64,000 nucleotides of DNA from Parascedosporium putredinis. Taxonomy: Eukaryota > Ascomycota > Sordariomycetes > Microascales > Microascaceae. The translations under genes and the position numbers were made by a program. Below the pieces are notes generated by a model. The model saw only the letters and a program-made list of their open reading frames with translations. It did no database searches and had not been told where the DNA came from. The DNA is taken from the NCBI GenBank assembly GCA_949357655.1, contig CASHTG010000011.1, forward strand, positions 310,001-374,000, in the 5' to 3' direction. Shown here piece after piece: positions 11,534 to 22,023 of this stretch. Within the stretch, counting starts at the first letter, position 1, and every line of letters starts with the position of its first letter.

Positions 11534-12753
11534 GGGCGGGTAAGACAGGGTCACTGGACAGGATCATCCATCCTCTTTTTTTCCTGGCTTCGATCCGTTG
11601 ATCTCAAGTTCTCATCCCATGGCGGGAAGGATTGCTCGGAGAAGGTGGGGAGCAGAGAGCAACGCCCCTCATTAATCTTTTTTTCTTGCATCTCTCTCCT
11701 CGGTGCCTTGCTGTTGGTGCCTGCGGAGTAGTGGCGGTGGAGTGCATTCAAGTTGCACCCACCAACCCCAAAAGGGTTAACGGCTTGCATTTCCATGCTA
11801 CTTTTGCCCGTCTCCGTACTAGCCCGGAGCTGTTCGCCTTCATCCTCGGCTCCTGGGGGTCCTGGGCTCCTGAGCTCGTCCTGCCGCCGCGCGTGCTTCC
11901 CCTACCTTACCATTTTCATTCCTTCCCGGCCCAATCCCTCCTGCCGTGGCTCACAGTCTGACCGCCAGAGGGGAACAAAGACAGACGTCAAGAATGATGC
12001 AAAAAGTAATTGAAAATAGATAGTAAAAATTAAATTTGTAGAAAAGAAGAGAAAATGAAGAGAGAGACTAAGGAAAATCTCTCTCGCCACCCCTGTCTCT
12101 GCAAAGATTACACCGGGCCCGTCACACAAATAGTCCCGTCAGATGCATTGGCAGATTACCTTTCCAGTTTCCAGGGTCGTAGTTGCTTGTTCCCATTGAT
12201 TGCATGTGCTACTCTGACATTTTCCCTTCTGCTTGCCCTTGCCAGACCAGACCCTTTTTTCCCCAAACTCCTCCGCTCTCTCTCTCCACTACCTTGTCTC
12301 TCCGCTTGGCATGTGCGCGTGTGGGTTGCGGCCCTGCCCCAAGGTTGCATCCAACAGTCTGTTCGCCCCGCAGGGGAGGATTGAAAGATAGCGCAAGACA
12401 GCCATTTTAAGCCCGGAACTAGAGGGTCGCAGATGAGCAGGGAGGGGAACGGGAGGATGGCACGTTTTCGGACAAAGTGGCAGGCATTAGCATTACGCAG
12501 AATTATCGCCGAGCTCTTTCCAATCTCAAAGAGCGCCGGATGGCACAAACTTTCTAAATACTACATGTACAGGTTGGGGCTGGCTGGATCTAGACTGGGG
12601 GCTTCAATGTTGGCTCTGTCTTCCCAAAGAAGACAGAGGACATGGGTAGACGAGAAGGGGGAGGGGACATGAAGATAAATTGGAAAGAATGAGACCAAAG
12701 CAAAATCTGACAGGTCCCAAAGAGATGTCGACAGGACACGACAGATGGGGTAA

Positions 12754-13949
12754 TCATCGATGGCAGGGTCGGGAAAAAGCGGGGAGGCGGCGGGCAGCGA
12801 GCTTGATCGATGAGCAAGGGTCAGCGTCAGCATCTGCAGCGCGATTAATGCTTGGGGACGCCGCCTCGAGGCCCGAGATCCATTGACCGAGAAGGACGTT
12901 AACATCCCTAGCGGCATGCCAAAGAGCCCAGTGGGAAGCGACGACCTCGCCCCTGGTCAGGCCGCCCTTGGGGAAATACTTTTCCATGCCCACCGACATC
13001 GAAGGTGGCAGCGCGGTGTCCAGGGTAGCGCCGACGTACAGGCCAGGCATGGTGAAGTTGATGCCGCCGGGGGTGCGCAGGAGAGCGAGCTCGTCCTGGA
13101 AGTTGACCTGGGCGGTGCGGTACCAGTTCAGGGGCCCGCGCATGGTGTTCTTGAGGTACTCGGTGGTGTAGTAGGAGACGTCGGCGTCGCTGACGAGCGG
13201 GGAGGAGCCCAGTTTGGGCATGTTGTCGAAGAGGAGGCCGGTGCGGGCGTCGAAGCCCGGCTGGCCGGCGGGGGTGGTGGCGCCGTAGAGGGCGAGCAGG
13301 ACCTGGCGGATCTTGGCGGAGCCCAGCAGCTTCAGGTCGATGGCGGGCTCGCGCAGCTGCAGCTGGTACCCGAAGGAAGGGGTGATGCCGGCGGCGATCT
13401 GGTCCTTGAGGTCGACGTACTGGGTGGTGGGCGGGAAGTACGGGGTGCAGACGCTGAAGATGCCCTTGTACAGCTCGGGGTGCCAAAGGGCGGCGCGGTA
13501 GACCATGGCACCGCCCCAGTCGTGGCCGCCGAGGATGACCTGTTCGTTGCCGGCGACCTTTTTCACGAGGCGGGCGAGGTCGTCGGACATGTTCTTGAGG
13601 GAGAAGCGCTTGGTGTCGAGCGGGGCGTTGGTGCGGCCGTAGCCCAGCATGTCGGGGGCGACGACGCGGTAGCCCAGCGCCGTGAGGTGGGGATCTGGTA
13701 GCGCCAGCCGTACGACAGGTCCGGGAAGCCGTGGAGCAGCACGATGGTGCCCTTGGGCTTGCCACCGACGGCGGCGGCGGGCGAGGGCTCGGACAGCAGG
13801 TAGGAGTAGACGTTGGTGCCGATGATGGCGTACTCGCGCGTGTGCGCGAAGCCCAAGTCGCGCGGTGGCGTGGGTGTGGCTTCGGCGGCGGGGCAGCCCA
13901 GGGTGAGCCAGGCCCCGCTGAGGAAGCCGAGAAGTCTGTGTGGCTTCAT
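12754..13949 (-). CDS. Secreted alpha/beta-hydrolase, epoxide hydrolase type
   Basis: This is an epoxide hydrolase-like alpha/beta-hydrolase. The family opens epoxides to vicinal diols through an Asp-ester intermediate. It is a single exon of 398 aa after bridging one slip. The N-terminus MKPHRLLGFLSGAWLTLGC looks like a signal peptide, so the enzyme is probably extracytoplasmic, which is less usual for this family. Motifs in order are the HGFPDLSYGWR oxyanion loop, the DMLGYGRT strand, the nucleophile elbow GGHDWGGAMVYR (Asp nucleophile), a cap region with lid-type Tyr residues, and SHWALWHAARDVN with the likely catalytic His. The frame changes at 13689-13692 (G-run on the plus strand, ATCCCCAC on the coding strand). 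One extra C joins WRYQIP to HLTALGYRVVAPD. Some fungal haloalkane dehalogenase-like hydrolases look similar, so the substrate is open. Confidence 0.87.
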
Positions 13950-16900
13950 GGTTTTCCTTGTGGTTTCGGGCAGGAGATCTGATCTCGAGAAAAGAGAGCT
14001 TTTTTCGGGTGGAAGCTCCGAATGGGGAAACTAGGGCCGCGGTGGGTGGAAGGAATACGGCCTAGCGGGGAGGGAGAGCGGAAAGAGAGCGAAGGGGGTG
14101 TAAAAGATCCCCAAACAGAAAAAAAGAGAGTGGGAAAGGCAGAGGCGCTGCCGATACGCAAAACGAGGGACTATGTGCGAATGAGTCTATTCAACACATT
14201 TGACTAGAGAAGGAAAGGAAAAGGAAAAAAAAACCAAGATCGTGGCGTCCTGAGTCCAGGTCCTACGAAAAAGAGATAATATAGCTCAACCCGCATTCCC
14301 TGATCGACGAGGAGGGCGACATCTCGTGGCCTTTAAACTCGCTCGGCGTCGCGACGAATTCCATCTACAGTCGCCCGCTTCCTTCTCATCTTATCGGGTC
14401 GCAAACTTTACCTCGACTTGGCCATCCTGCATCTGACATCAACCTGGAACCAACACGAGAGGACCCTCCCACCAAGGGCGCTAGAAGACGTGGAGAAGGT
14501 GTTATTCTTTTCGAACTGGGGAGCGTGCAATAAGTTTGAAATTGGGGCAAAAGAACCACCACCCAACATACGGAGCGGAAAATCGACCCTCCCCTTCCTG
14601 CCTTTGCTGCCCCCGCCCAATCTTCCCTTTTTGTTGCATGCAGTTCAGAGTTGGCTTGCCCCCGTCTCATCTCCTTGTGCCTGCAGATGGTTTTTGTGGG
14701 TTGGGAATCGGGCCCTCGAGATCGAGGTGAGCTACCCTTTTGGGAAGTAGTTACGAGCTGCCGAGGTAGGTTGAAGAATCCCTGCAACCACCCCAGCATC
14801 TGATTGTTGGAGAATAACACCGTCACACCACTCCTCTCCTAGGGCAGCCGAAAAATAAAAAGAAGTAGGGACCGCAACGAAATAAATGAAACAGGTGAAA
14901 CGGGAGGCGCACTGACCTAGACCTATAGACCCTCCCCTCATGACGTGGGCTTCTAAGTGTTCCTCGATATGATCTTTTGCCCTCAACAAAGGTCCCCTCG
15001 TCGTCCTTCTCCTTTTCTTCATCCCTATTACATGTAAAATAATAAAAGAAGTGTGCCAATTCTGACATGTTCCCCGTTCCCTTCGCTTGCTAATCCACCG
15101 TGATCGCTGACCATTGCTCCCCCACCTCCTCTCCTGGAAACACCTACACAGCCACTGCCAACGTCTATCCACGACGTGACAGGGGGTCAAGGCACCCGGA
15201 GGCGTTCACCACAAAAAGGGGCTCCGCCGGTTTTCGTAAACATCGCTGAGTTCAGAAAAGGCTGGCCCTCGATGATTACCTGAGCGTGGCTCGCCCACCG
15301 TCTCCTCTTTTTTCGATTCTAAAAAGGGGGATCAACTGCTGGTGCCAACGGCCTGGTAGGCAGATTCTCTGTCTCGACCGTCATGATCCCCCAAGGGGAG
15401 CCACTAAGTTAGTCGATGTGGGGTTTTGGGTGGTCCTCGCTCGAGGACAAAATGTTCGAAAGCGAAGATTGCGCCAAGGGTCAGAACTAGAACCGGGCAA
15501 GGTGCGCTGATCTCGAGCCACGTAACCGGTAGTTGTAAAGAGCTCTAGACAATCATCAACAGTGGAAGGATTCCAAAGCCATTTTCCCTTTAATTCCACC
15601 CGAACTATGCTTCTTGGCAGTATCGTGCCACAAGGGAGGACATGGAAAATAGGAATGCACGCGTGGCGCCTCACCGTCTGCTAGTGTGGCTAGTGCCAGA
15701 CTTGCCTCAACAAGGCGTTTCCAGCGAAAAATACAGAAAAAAGTTAGACAGACGTGATAAGAATCAGCCCTAACCTTTTCATAGTTAGGGTTGCGAAAGG
15801 AGCAGCCGCCAGCGGCGCCCACCAGCGCCAGCGCCAGGCCAAACGGCTAGCGGGATCGACGGCCGGCGGCTGGTTGACCGGGTGGAGCTTGGGACCAGAG
15901 CTGGTCTTGGTCCGGGTCTCTATTATTACATTGAGAGCACTGAACGCGAACCTTGGATCCGGGTATAGCTAAAATTATTTGGGGCGAGGGGTCGTGCGGG
16001 AGCGCGTGGTAAGGCGCTGGGCTTGACTCGAAACTTCAAAGAGGGGCTCGTTCGGCTTCTTCGCCGTTCTTAGTGGCGCGGTTTCGTGCGGCGCTTCGAA
16101 TCACTAACATTATTCGATTCGTCGGCAGTCCGTTCTTTGACTCCTTCGACAGTGCGTCTGTCGTGACGCCCTCAGCTACAACTAGTAGCCTGGCTGGCAA
16201 TCCACTGCCGTTGGCCTTGCAGGAGATCAGGTACCGATAGCATTTTTGATCGAGTCTTCTCCAACACATCATGGATCAGAGATGCTTTGCCTCTCAACTC
16301 TTTCTTTTTCCATCCCTTTGCGCTTCGTCGCATGGAGATTTTTCGCAAGATGTTCTGCTTCCACGAGCACCAGACGCCAAGGTTCCGAGCGATCAATCTC
16401 GAAGACGCGGGGTGGGGGAGGCGGAGCCGCATCGTCGAACGTTGGCCCGTCCGTTATTCAATGCCTCGGGATCGTTGAGCAAAACAAAATCGCAAAAATT
16501 TAAAAGTTTGGGAAGTTTTTGTTTCCCAGGCCGACCAATCTTGGTCTTTGCCCGTCGCAGGCCTGGACCGTTTTGGCAAACGTCGCGAGGGGGACACTCG
16601 TAGGATCCAGCGACGAGCACACACGCAAAAATAAAGGGTCGGGGGCACTGTGGGAAGCATGGACCAGTGTTGCACTTGGCTTTTGGGAGGAGAATATGGG
16701 GGCAGTCGTCTCAATAACTGTTTCACACGATAGATGCCAGCTTCTTGTGTCAGCCATCGATCGCCATTGCTTCTTCCTGCGGGACAGGACGTTGAAAGGC
16801 TCAGCTCTTCTTGTGTCAGTTGAGCCCGTGTTTGGCAGAAAGAACAATCAATATAAATACTCGCGATGCCTTCCTTCACAATGAAGTTTAAAAATTAGAA

Positions 16901-17083
16901 TAATATCAAGCACTCCAACAAACCATCACGAACACCTTCTCTTCTAACAAAAAGTCGCTGGTCTTACGACAACCCCCTTGCCCACCACCCTCACCAACCC
17001 CCTAGTCCATTTTCCGTCGTTACGACCTCATTATACCCGACGCGCCTTTACCGCATCACCACCACCACCACACCAAAGTCACC
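13950..17083. other. 3.1-kb divergent intergenic region
   Basis: The gap lies between the divergent epoxide hydrolase and cutinase genes. No open frame resembles a protein family. It holds a 7-bp inverted repeat of the word CCCTAAC/GTTAGGG at 15768-15790 and, near the cutinase, a TATA element and a CA-rich untranslated leader (about 16905-17083). Confidence 0.6.
16852..16859 (+). promoter_or_regulatory. TATA box of the cutinase gene
   Basis: A perfect TATAAATA stands about 225 bases upstream of the cutinase ATG. It is followed after some 30 bases by the start of a CA-rich leader, the usual arrangement for a strongly induced secreted-enzyme gene in filamentous ascomycetes. Confidence 0.55.
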
Positions 17084-18031
17084 ATGAAGTTCTGCTCTCC
17101 CATCCTTTTGGCCTCGCTCGCCTTGGCGTCGCCCTTAGCTCTGCAGGCAGAGAAGCGCCAGACTGTCCGCTCCACCGCCAACGAGTTCAAGAGGGGCGGC
17201 TGCAACGACATCGTCTTCGTCTGGGCCCGCGGCTCGACCGAGATTGGCAACATGGTACGTGCATGACATGCATTTTCCTCCCCTTTGGCTGTTGGCTAGG
17301 TTTTCAGACCGGGGCCCTTTCTCCGTGTTATTCTCCGAACCTTCCACGAGCGTTCTGGCAGACGACAGGGAAGGAGAAAGGGGGAATAATAGTCCAAACT
17401 TGACATTTCGCGGTGGCTAACTCGAGGGGGCGGTTTGTCCTGCTTGTGTATAGGGCACTGTTGTTGGTCCTCCCATGTCCAACGACCTGAAGAGCCAGTT
17501 CCCCGGCCAGGTAGCCGTCCAGGGAGTTGACTACGGCGCGCTTCTGTCCACCAACTTCCTCCCTGGCGGAGCTGACCCGGCTGGTATCCGCGAGATGAGG
17601 TCCATCCTCGACGACATTAACACCCAGTGCCCCGACGCCGTCGTCGTTGTCGGTGGCTACTCGTAAGTCCATCTCTTTGTGACAACCCTGGAAATCCGTA
17701 ACTGGTGCGTCAAAGCTAACCGGTGCCTCTTCACCAAAACCAGCCAAGGTGCCGCCATCTGCCACCGCGTCATTGAAGACCTCCCTGCTGCGCAGCAAGA
17801 CAAGATTGCCGGTGTCATCATGTTCGGCGACACCCAAAACCGCGCCGACAACGGCCAGATCAACAACTTCCCCGCCGACAAGGTCAAGATCATCTGCGCC
17901 GCGAACCCCGCGATGCCGTCTGCGACGGAAACCTCGGCGCCGCCGTCCTCCCTCCCCATCTCTCCTACCGCCGCAACGCCGGCGAGGGTGCCGACTTCCT
18001 CGCCACCCAGATTCGCGCCGCCCAGGCGTAG
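17084..18031 (+). CDS. Cutinase
   Basis: Cutinases are secreted serine esterases that cleave the plant polyester cutin. Exons are 17084-17254, 17454-17662 and 17744-18031, with introns of 199 and 81 nt. After bridging one slip the length is 222 aa, normal for the family. A signal peptide (MKFCSPILLASLALASPLAL) is followed by a short pro-region ending in KR. Conserved blocks are CNDIVFVWARGSTEIGNMG, the nucleophile elbow GGYSQGAA (split by intron 2), IAGVIMFGDTQN, then DAVCDG with the catalytic Asp, and PPHLSY with the catalytic His. The final block is in another frame. One base missing at the CCCC run 17906-17909 joins KVKIICAAN to it. All triad residues are intact, so the gene is most likely functional. 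A TATAAATA element lies upstream. Confidence 0.93.
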
Positions 18032-19156
18032 GGTGGTGTCGCCCACGTGCGTGCGGCCGCCGGGGTGGGCGCGCCACGGGGTCTCGTTCTCAGGGCCATG
18101 GCCCCCAACGTCTTTATTTTGGCGTGGAGGATGGGTGGTCCCGGAGAATTGAGGACATGAACCGGGGGCAAAGGCGAGAGAGGGAGGGGGGATAGCGGGA
18201 GGAGACTAGTAGACGAGGGTGGGAGGGTTGAGGGTGTGTTGGAGAGCGAATCATCTACCGTCCGCAGGGCGCCTGGCCAGCGCCGTTGCTGGAAATGGTG
18301 GAGAGGGTGTATATATAGATATGGCTGTGTACGTATAGCGAGCCAGCTGCAGGCTCGGCACTGGCATGCCCCAACGTCCAGGCCTGGACCATGCCGCGGC
18401 GTGACCTTGACGGTTGCGTTAGTTTCCTCGTCCTTTCTTTACTTTTTCTTCAATCATAAACGCGTTTAAACAAAATGGTACCTCGTAGTGACAAGCTTGC
18501 GAAGCCACGTGAGCTCAAGCCTCATGACAAGTAGCCTCGGTTAAAGCTATCGCTGTTTGGCGCTGTGCCACGATACATTGGAATGCTCCAAGGCCTGTTC
18601 AGTTCGACCTCGGCGTATGACGTGAATGACAGGTTTGGTGTGGCTGAGTGGCAAGCGAGGGTGTGTCCCCGAGGCGTGGCGCTGCTACATACACAACCAG
18701 GTAGCTTGATGTCCCTAGGGCATCTACGAACACCGGAAATAATAAAGACTATGAGCCCCATGGTCTCTGTAGGCTCTTCTACATGGTCCAGTCGTGCGTG
18801 GGTTCTTACACCTGTAGCACGCGACTACGTCCTTCTAATGCTACATGGTTTGGACGAAAGTGTATCTTAAACACCTTCTCAGTGCCCTGGCAGCCTAGGC
18901 CTTAGTACTTTGTTTACTAAAACCAAGAATTACAGCATCCCGAATAGCTGACACTGGGAGCATGGAATGGGGCGTAATCCTACCATGAGCACAACAACCC
19001 AAGAAGATTCAATCTTTCCCGATTTACGAGTGTTTGACCTATGTGCCTTGCCAAGGAGATATGTTAGAACAATCCATGCGTAGGTAGAGCCTCCACCACA
19101 GGAGGCCTTTGATTTCAAATCTCATTTCCAACCTTTACTGGTAAACTAAGCAAGAA
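18032..19156. other. Intergenic region between convergent genes
   Basis: This holds the 3' flanks of the cutinase (+) and the 431-aa orphan (-). I see no gene, repeat or RNA structure that I can support. Confidence 0.6.
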
Positions 19157-20452
19157 TTATAGAGGCTCGCGAGGTCCATTTTCCCTAGAATCTGGCTTGG
19201 CCATATTTGGCAAAGGCACTCCGGAAGATCTCGTCCTCTTTCTCTTCCGAGGGTGGTCGACATGGCCGGCGTCGCTTCGGAAGACCGTAGCAATCATATC
19301 AGCGCGTCGGCTCGCCGAATCCATGACCCAACTTTTCGTTCGGTGAGAGTCCTCCACTCCATCTTCCTCGCATCGTTTTCTCGTCCCAAACCGGAACCCA
19401 ACTTCACTCTCCGACGTTAATGAGCCATCGCAAGTAGTCTCTGGTGATTCATCCTGGCCTTCGCTGCCGCTCATTAGAGACGCCACCTCGTAACCAATGA
19501 TCGCGTCGAGGGCGTGACCCCGATGCATATGGCTAGGAATAAATTCGGCCAACTTGACGCGGAAATCAGAATCAGAAATAGAGTGGACTATCTCTGTGGA
19601 GCGATGGACTGGGAAGACTTCTGAAGATTCATTTGGCGCTATGAAGTACCAGTCTTGAGAAGCAAACTTCTCAGGCATTGTTTTGGTTGCTTTCCCGATG
19701 TCAACTTGGTGGTTATCAAGGCAGAGTCCCATTGCCGCCACAGCTTGTTCTAGATGTCGTGTCCCGATATGGACCCCTGCGACCGCAGGAAACCCCCGTA
19801 ACTCATAGAGGTTAGAAGAAATTGGCTCAAAAATTGATTTGCGAACTCCGGGCGGTACCATGTGCTGTAGGAGCCACACATTAACGAGACCATAGCGAGG
19901 ATGGTATGGAACCTGCAGACAAGTGCTAAAGTGTATGGTAGAGGGTGTGCGAGGCAGTCGGTATCTAAGATCAGTGCCCAGAGAACGACCGTGTCGCGTA
20001 GCTAGATGAGAACAAAGCCGGATATAAGTACTGGTTGATATGGTCTTCATGTTGGCTAGGTGTGCTAAAAGTGTATCCGTATTTTTGCGTATCTTGTGAA
20101 CGTCTTGCGAGCTTGTCGCGCACCTGACCGCATCATACCAGAGGTATTGTTTGATGTCCTTCACGCTTAGGAATAGTTCGTTTTCTTCAGACATCACAGT
20201 TGAGCAAAAGTCCTTGGTGACGGAAACCGTTGTCCAGGAGTCATCACATCGGTCAAGGTCCATATTTAGCTGATTAGCCACATCGATGGCCGTATGCGCC
20301 CATTCGTCAGCACTTGTCTCCGATGCTGTCAGCCACAACTTATCCACAGCAGGTATAGCAATCCACGATGAAGGAAGGTTGTCAGCAAGCGGCCCCAAGT
20401 AGTCCTGGACGGTCTGGAATATCCGGTGGCAGTCCCTCTTTGCTTGGCTCAT
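19157..20452 (-). CDS. Hypothetical 431-aa protein with C-terminal basic patch
   Basis: I do not recognise the family. It is a single uninterrupted frame of 431 codons from the ATG at 20452 (MSQAKRDCHRIFQTVQDYLG). The frame stays open a further 20 codons upstream, but without an ATG. Composition is that of a soluble protein with balanced residues, Trp/His/Cys-containing blocks and mixed codon use, less GC-rich than the flanking enzyme genes. The middle, with LVNVWLLQHMVPPGVRKSIF and LRGFPAVAGVHIGTRHLEQ, looks globular. The last 100 residues are acidic then basic (RKRKRTR), a possible nuclear localisation signal. It starts 127 bases after the end of the FHA gene on the same strand. The two may be functionally linked or even one longer gene through an intron I could not place. 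Confidence 0.65.
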   Translation of the reverse strand: MSQAKRDCHRIFQTVQDYLGPLADNLPSSWIAIPAVDKLWLTASETSADEWAHTAIDVANQLNMDLDRCDDSWTTVSVTKDFCSTVMSEENELFLSVKDIKQYLWYDAVRCATSSQDVHKIRKNTDTLLAHLANMKTISTSTYIRLCSHLATRHGRSLGTDLRYRLPRTPSTIHFSTCLQVPYHPRYGLVNVWLLQHMVPPGVRKSIFEPISSNLYELRGFPAVAGVHIGTRHLEQAVAAMGLCLDNHQVDIGKATKTMPEKFASQDWYFIAPNESSEVFPVHRSTEIVHSISDSDFRVKLAEFIPSHMHRGHALDAIIGYEVASLMSGSEGQDESPETTCDGSLTSESEVGFRFGTRKRCEEDGVEDSHRTKSWVMDSASRRADMIATVFRSDAGHVDHPRKRKRTRSSGVPLPNMAKPDSRENGPREPL

Positions 20453-20579
20453 GTCACCCGATGCACTTGAGAAACCCCTAGTAGGATTTCCGATATATCG
20501 CACCCAGCATAAGTAAACAAGGTATCCAAGCAGATATCACCATGGCAGATGCCGACGGTATGAAGCCGAGCGCAGAGTC

Positions 20580-21668
20580 TCAGCAGGCCGAAAAAAGATG
20601 ACGTGCATTTTGGATCCTTGGGTTCTCTGCGATGGTTCGAAGACCTGGGTCTTTTACATCTACACGTAGTGACAGGGGATAGAACTCCTCACGGAAAGAC
20701 GTGAGAAGAAACACCCCATCCTCCAGCTGTATCACCAACTCGTCCGGTATATAGCCCAGTGTTGGCGATATGGAAAAGTTGGTTTTCGGCACAGCTCTGA
20801 GGAGCCTAACGCGCCGGTCTAACTGCTCTCGCTCTGTGGCCGAATAGAGTTTTGCAACATATAGTTGGCGGGTCCAGGGATCCATTGCCAGCATCTTCTT
20901 CCGCCCAGTCCGATAATGGATTGTCCTCTCGTGGAGCATGTACACGGGAGCCGAAGTTTTCCGCCCGGCTACCGAACTATTGCTTATAGTATACGTCGCT
21001 AGCGACACAGAACTTGTATCAGCGTCACTTATGTCTGTCATCTCCAGATGGGCGTCTCTGATGCTGAATAGAACGCTAGGGTGACGGCAAAGAAATTCGA
21101 GACGGATACCCATCAAGTCAATGACGTTGACTTCGTCGGGGTGCAGCCCAAAGCTCGGCTGTTGCGGAACGACAATCACATTGTTGACCGTAATTTTGCG
21201 TTCAAGGCTTCTGACGATCCAAAAACGTTGCCGGTCTAAGCCAAGACAGAAGTGATGTCGGCTTAGGGTAAGTTGTCCACCACCAGCAAGCCACACGTCC
21301 GCTCGTCGGTGTCGGGCCTGACGGCCAAAGATGAAACAAGAAGGAAGATTATGAAATTTTTCTCGTGAAGGAACCTGGGAGAATTCAGTGCTATTACGCC
21401 GAATTTAGTCGAGCTCCCATCGAGATCGAGAGATGCTGCTCATGTCGGTGCTAACGGAATTGGTTTCGGCCAGGTCGTCCTGGTCGTCACTTGGCACCGG
21501 CGAAAACCACTCAAACTCGCATCCAACCGAACCGTTAAGGTCGCGCAGCATTCGATAATCGGCATGATTTCTGACGATCATGAATATAGGGGAGCTAGGA
21601 AATGCATGAATGATCTTTTTCCCGATATGGGTGCCTTCCCATGACGAATTCGCTAGATACGACGACAT
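20580..21668 (-). CDS. FHA-domain protein
   Basis: This probably binds phosphothreonine peptides. From about residue 86 the sequence reads FIFGRQ, ADVWL, LTLSRHHFCL, WIVRSL, VNN and a Leu-His-Pro turn. That is the order of a forkhead-associated domain, with the Gly-Arg and Ser-Arg-x-His recognition residues present. The C-terminal part has TRQLYVAKLYSATEREQLDRRVRLL, reminiscent of a protein-kinase beta3-Lys and alphaC segment. No catalytic loop or DFG is seen before the stop. An in-frame TAA at 21405-21407 separates the N-terminal 88 codons. An 81-nt intron (21455-21375, GTTAGC...CCCAG, phase 0) would remove it and gives 335 aa. The alternative is a nonsense mutation. The gene is divergent from the small basic protein 355 bp away. 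Confidence 0.68.
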
Positions 21669-22023
21669 TCTGTAGATGGACAGAGGGCACTGGCACTGAT
21701 TGTACGGTGCAGCGAACACTCTGCGATCATATATCGCGAGCGACTGCTTGTGAGCGACATGGAGGCGGGCCAGCGCTCGAACAAGCGGAGCAGCAACCCA
21801 ATCAATAGATGCATGCCAACCCAACCTGCAATCCCCGCGCTCCCTCGATTTAAGACCCCCGCGCTGCTAGTGCCAGTCAAGCCTGTGCTACCCTACCAAC
21901 GCCAACCCCCAGGCCAGGGTCTCGGCTAATAACCGGCTAATACTCCGAGTATAATCCGACGCCCAAAGGGCTGCCTGAATTCTGAATTCGGGTTGTCTTT
22001 GCTCGTCCAATTCCCTCTCCACC
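21669..22023. promoter_or_regulatory. Short divergent promoter region
   Basis: These 355 bases separate the start of the FHA gene (-) from the start of the small basic protein gene (+). It is by far the tightest divergent pair in the window, so shared regulation is likely. No individual binding site can be named. Confidence 0.45.

Larger units (their letters stand above)
9565..12753. other. 3.2-kb intergenic region, low-complexity, no gene seen
   Basis: The region lies upstream of the rhodopsin-like gene and downstream of the epoxide hydrolase gene. Long open frames here are purine- or pyrimidine-run translations (for example poly-Phe) and match no family. Notable are an A/G run of AAGAAAAAG units at about 10590-10640, a (GA)n tract at 11380-11400 and GGGCAA repeats at 11512-11533. 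Confidence 0.6.

Noticed and set aside
12883..13701. 272-codon plus-strand frame opposite the epoxide hydrolase
   Set aside because: It is an antisense shadow. The minus strand carries the complete hydrolase motifs.
14732..15190. 152-codon open frame on the minus strand
   Set aside because: It has no motif or signal peptide, and flanking sequence offers no exons. It is treated as chance in a GC-balanced gap.
15978..16060. tRNA-like stretch (GGTAAGGCGCTGGGCTTGACTCG)
   Set aside because: It resembles a Ser/Leu tRNA D-arm followed by an anticodon-like TGA. The anticodon stem and acceptor stem do not pair, and no GGTTCGANNCC B-box follows at the right distance.
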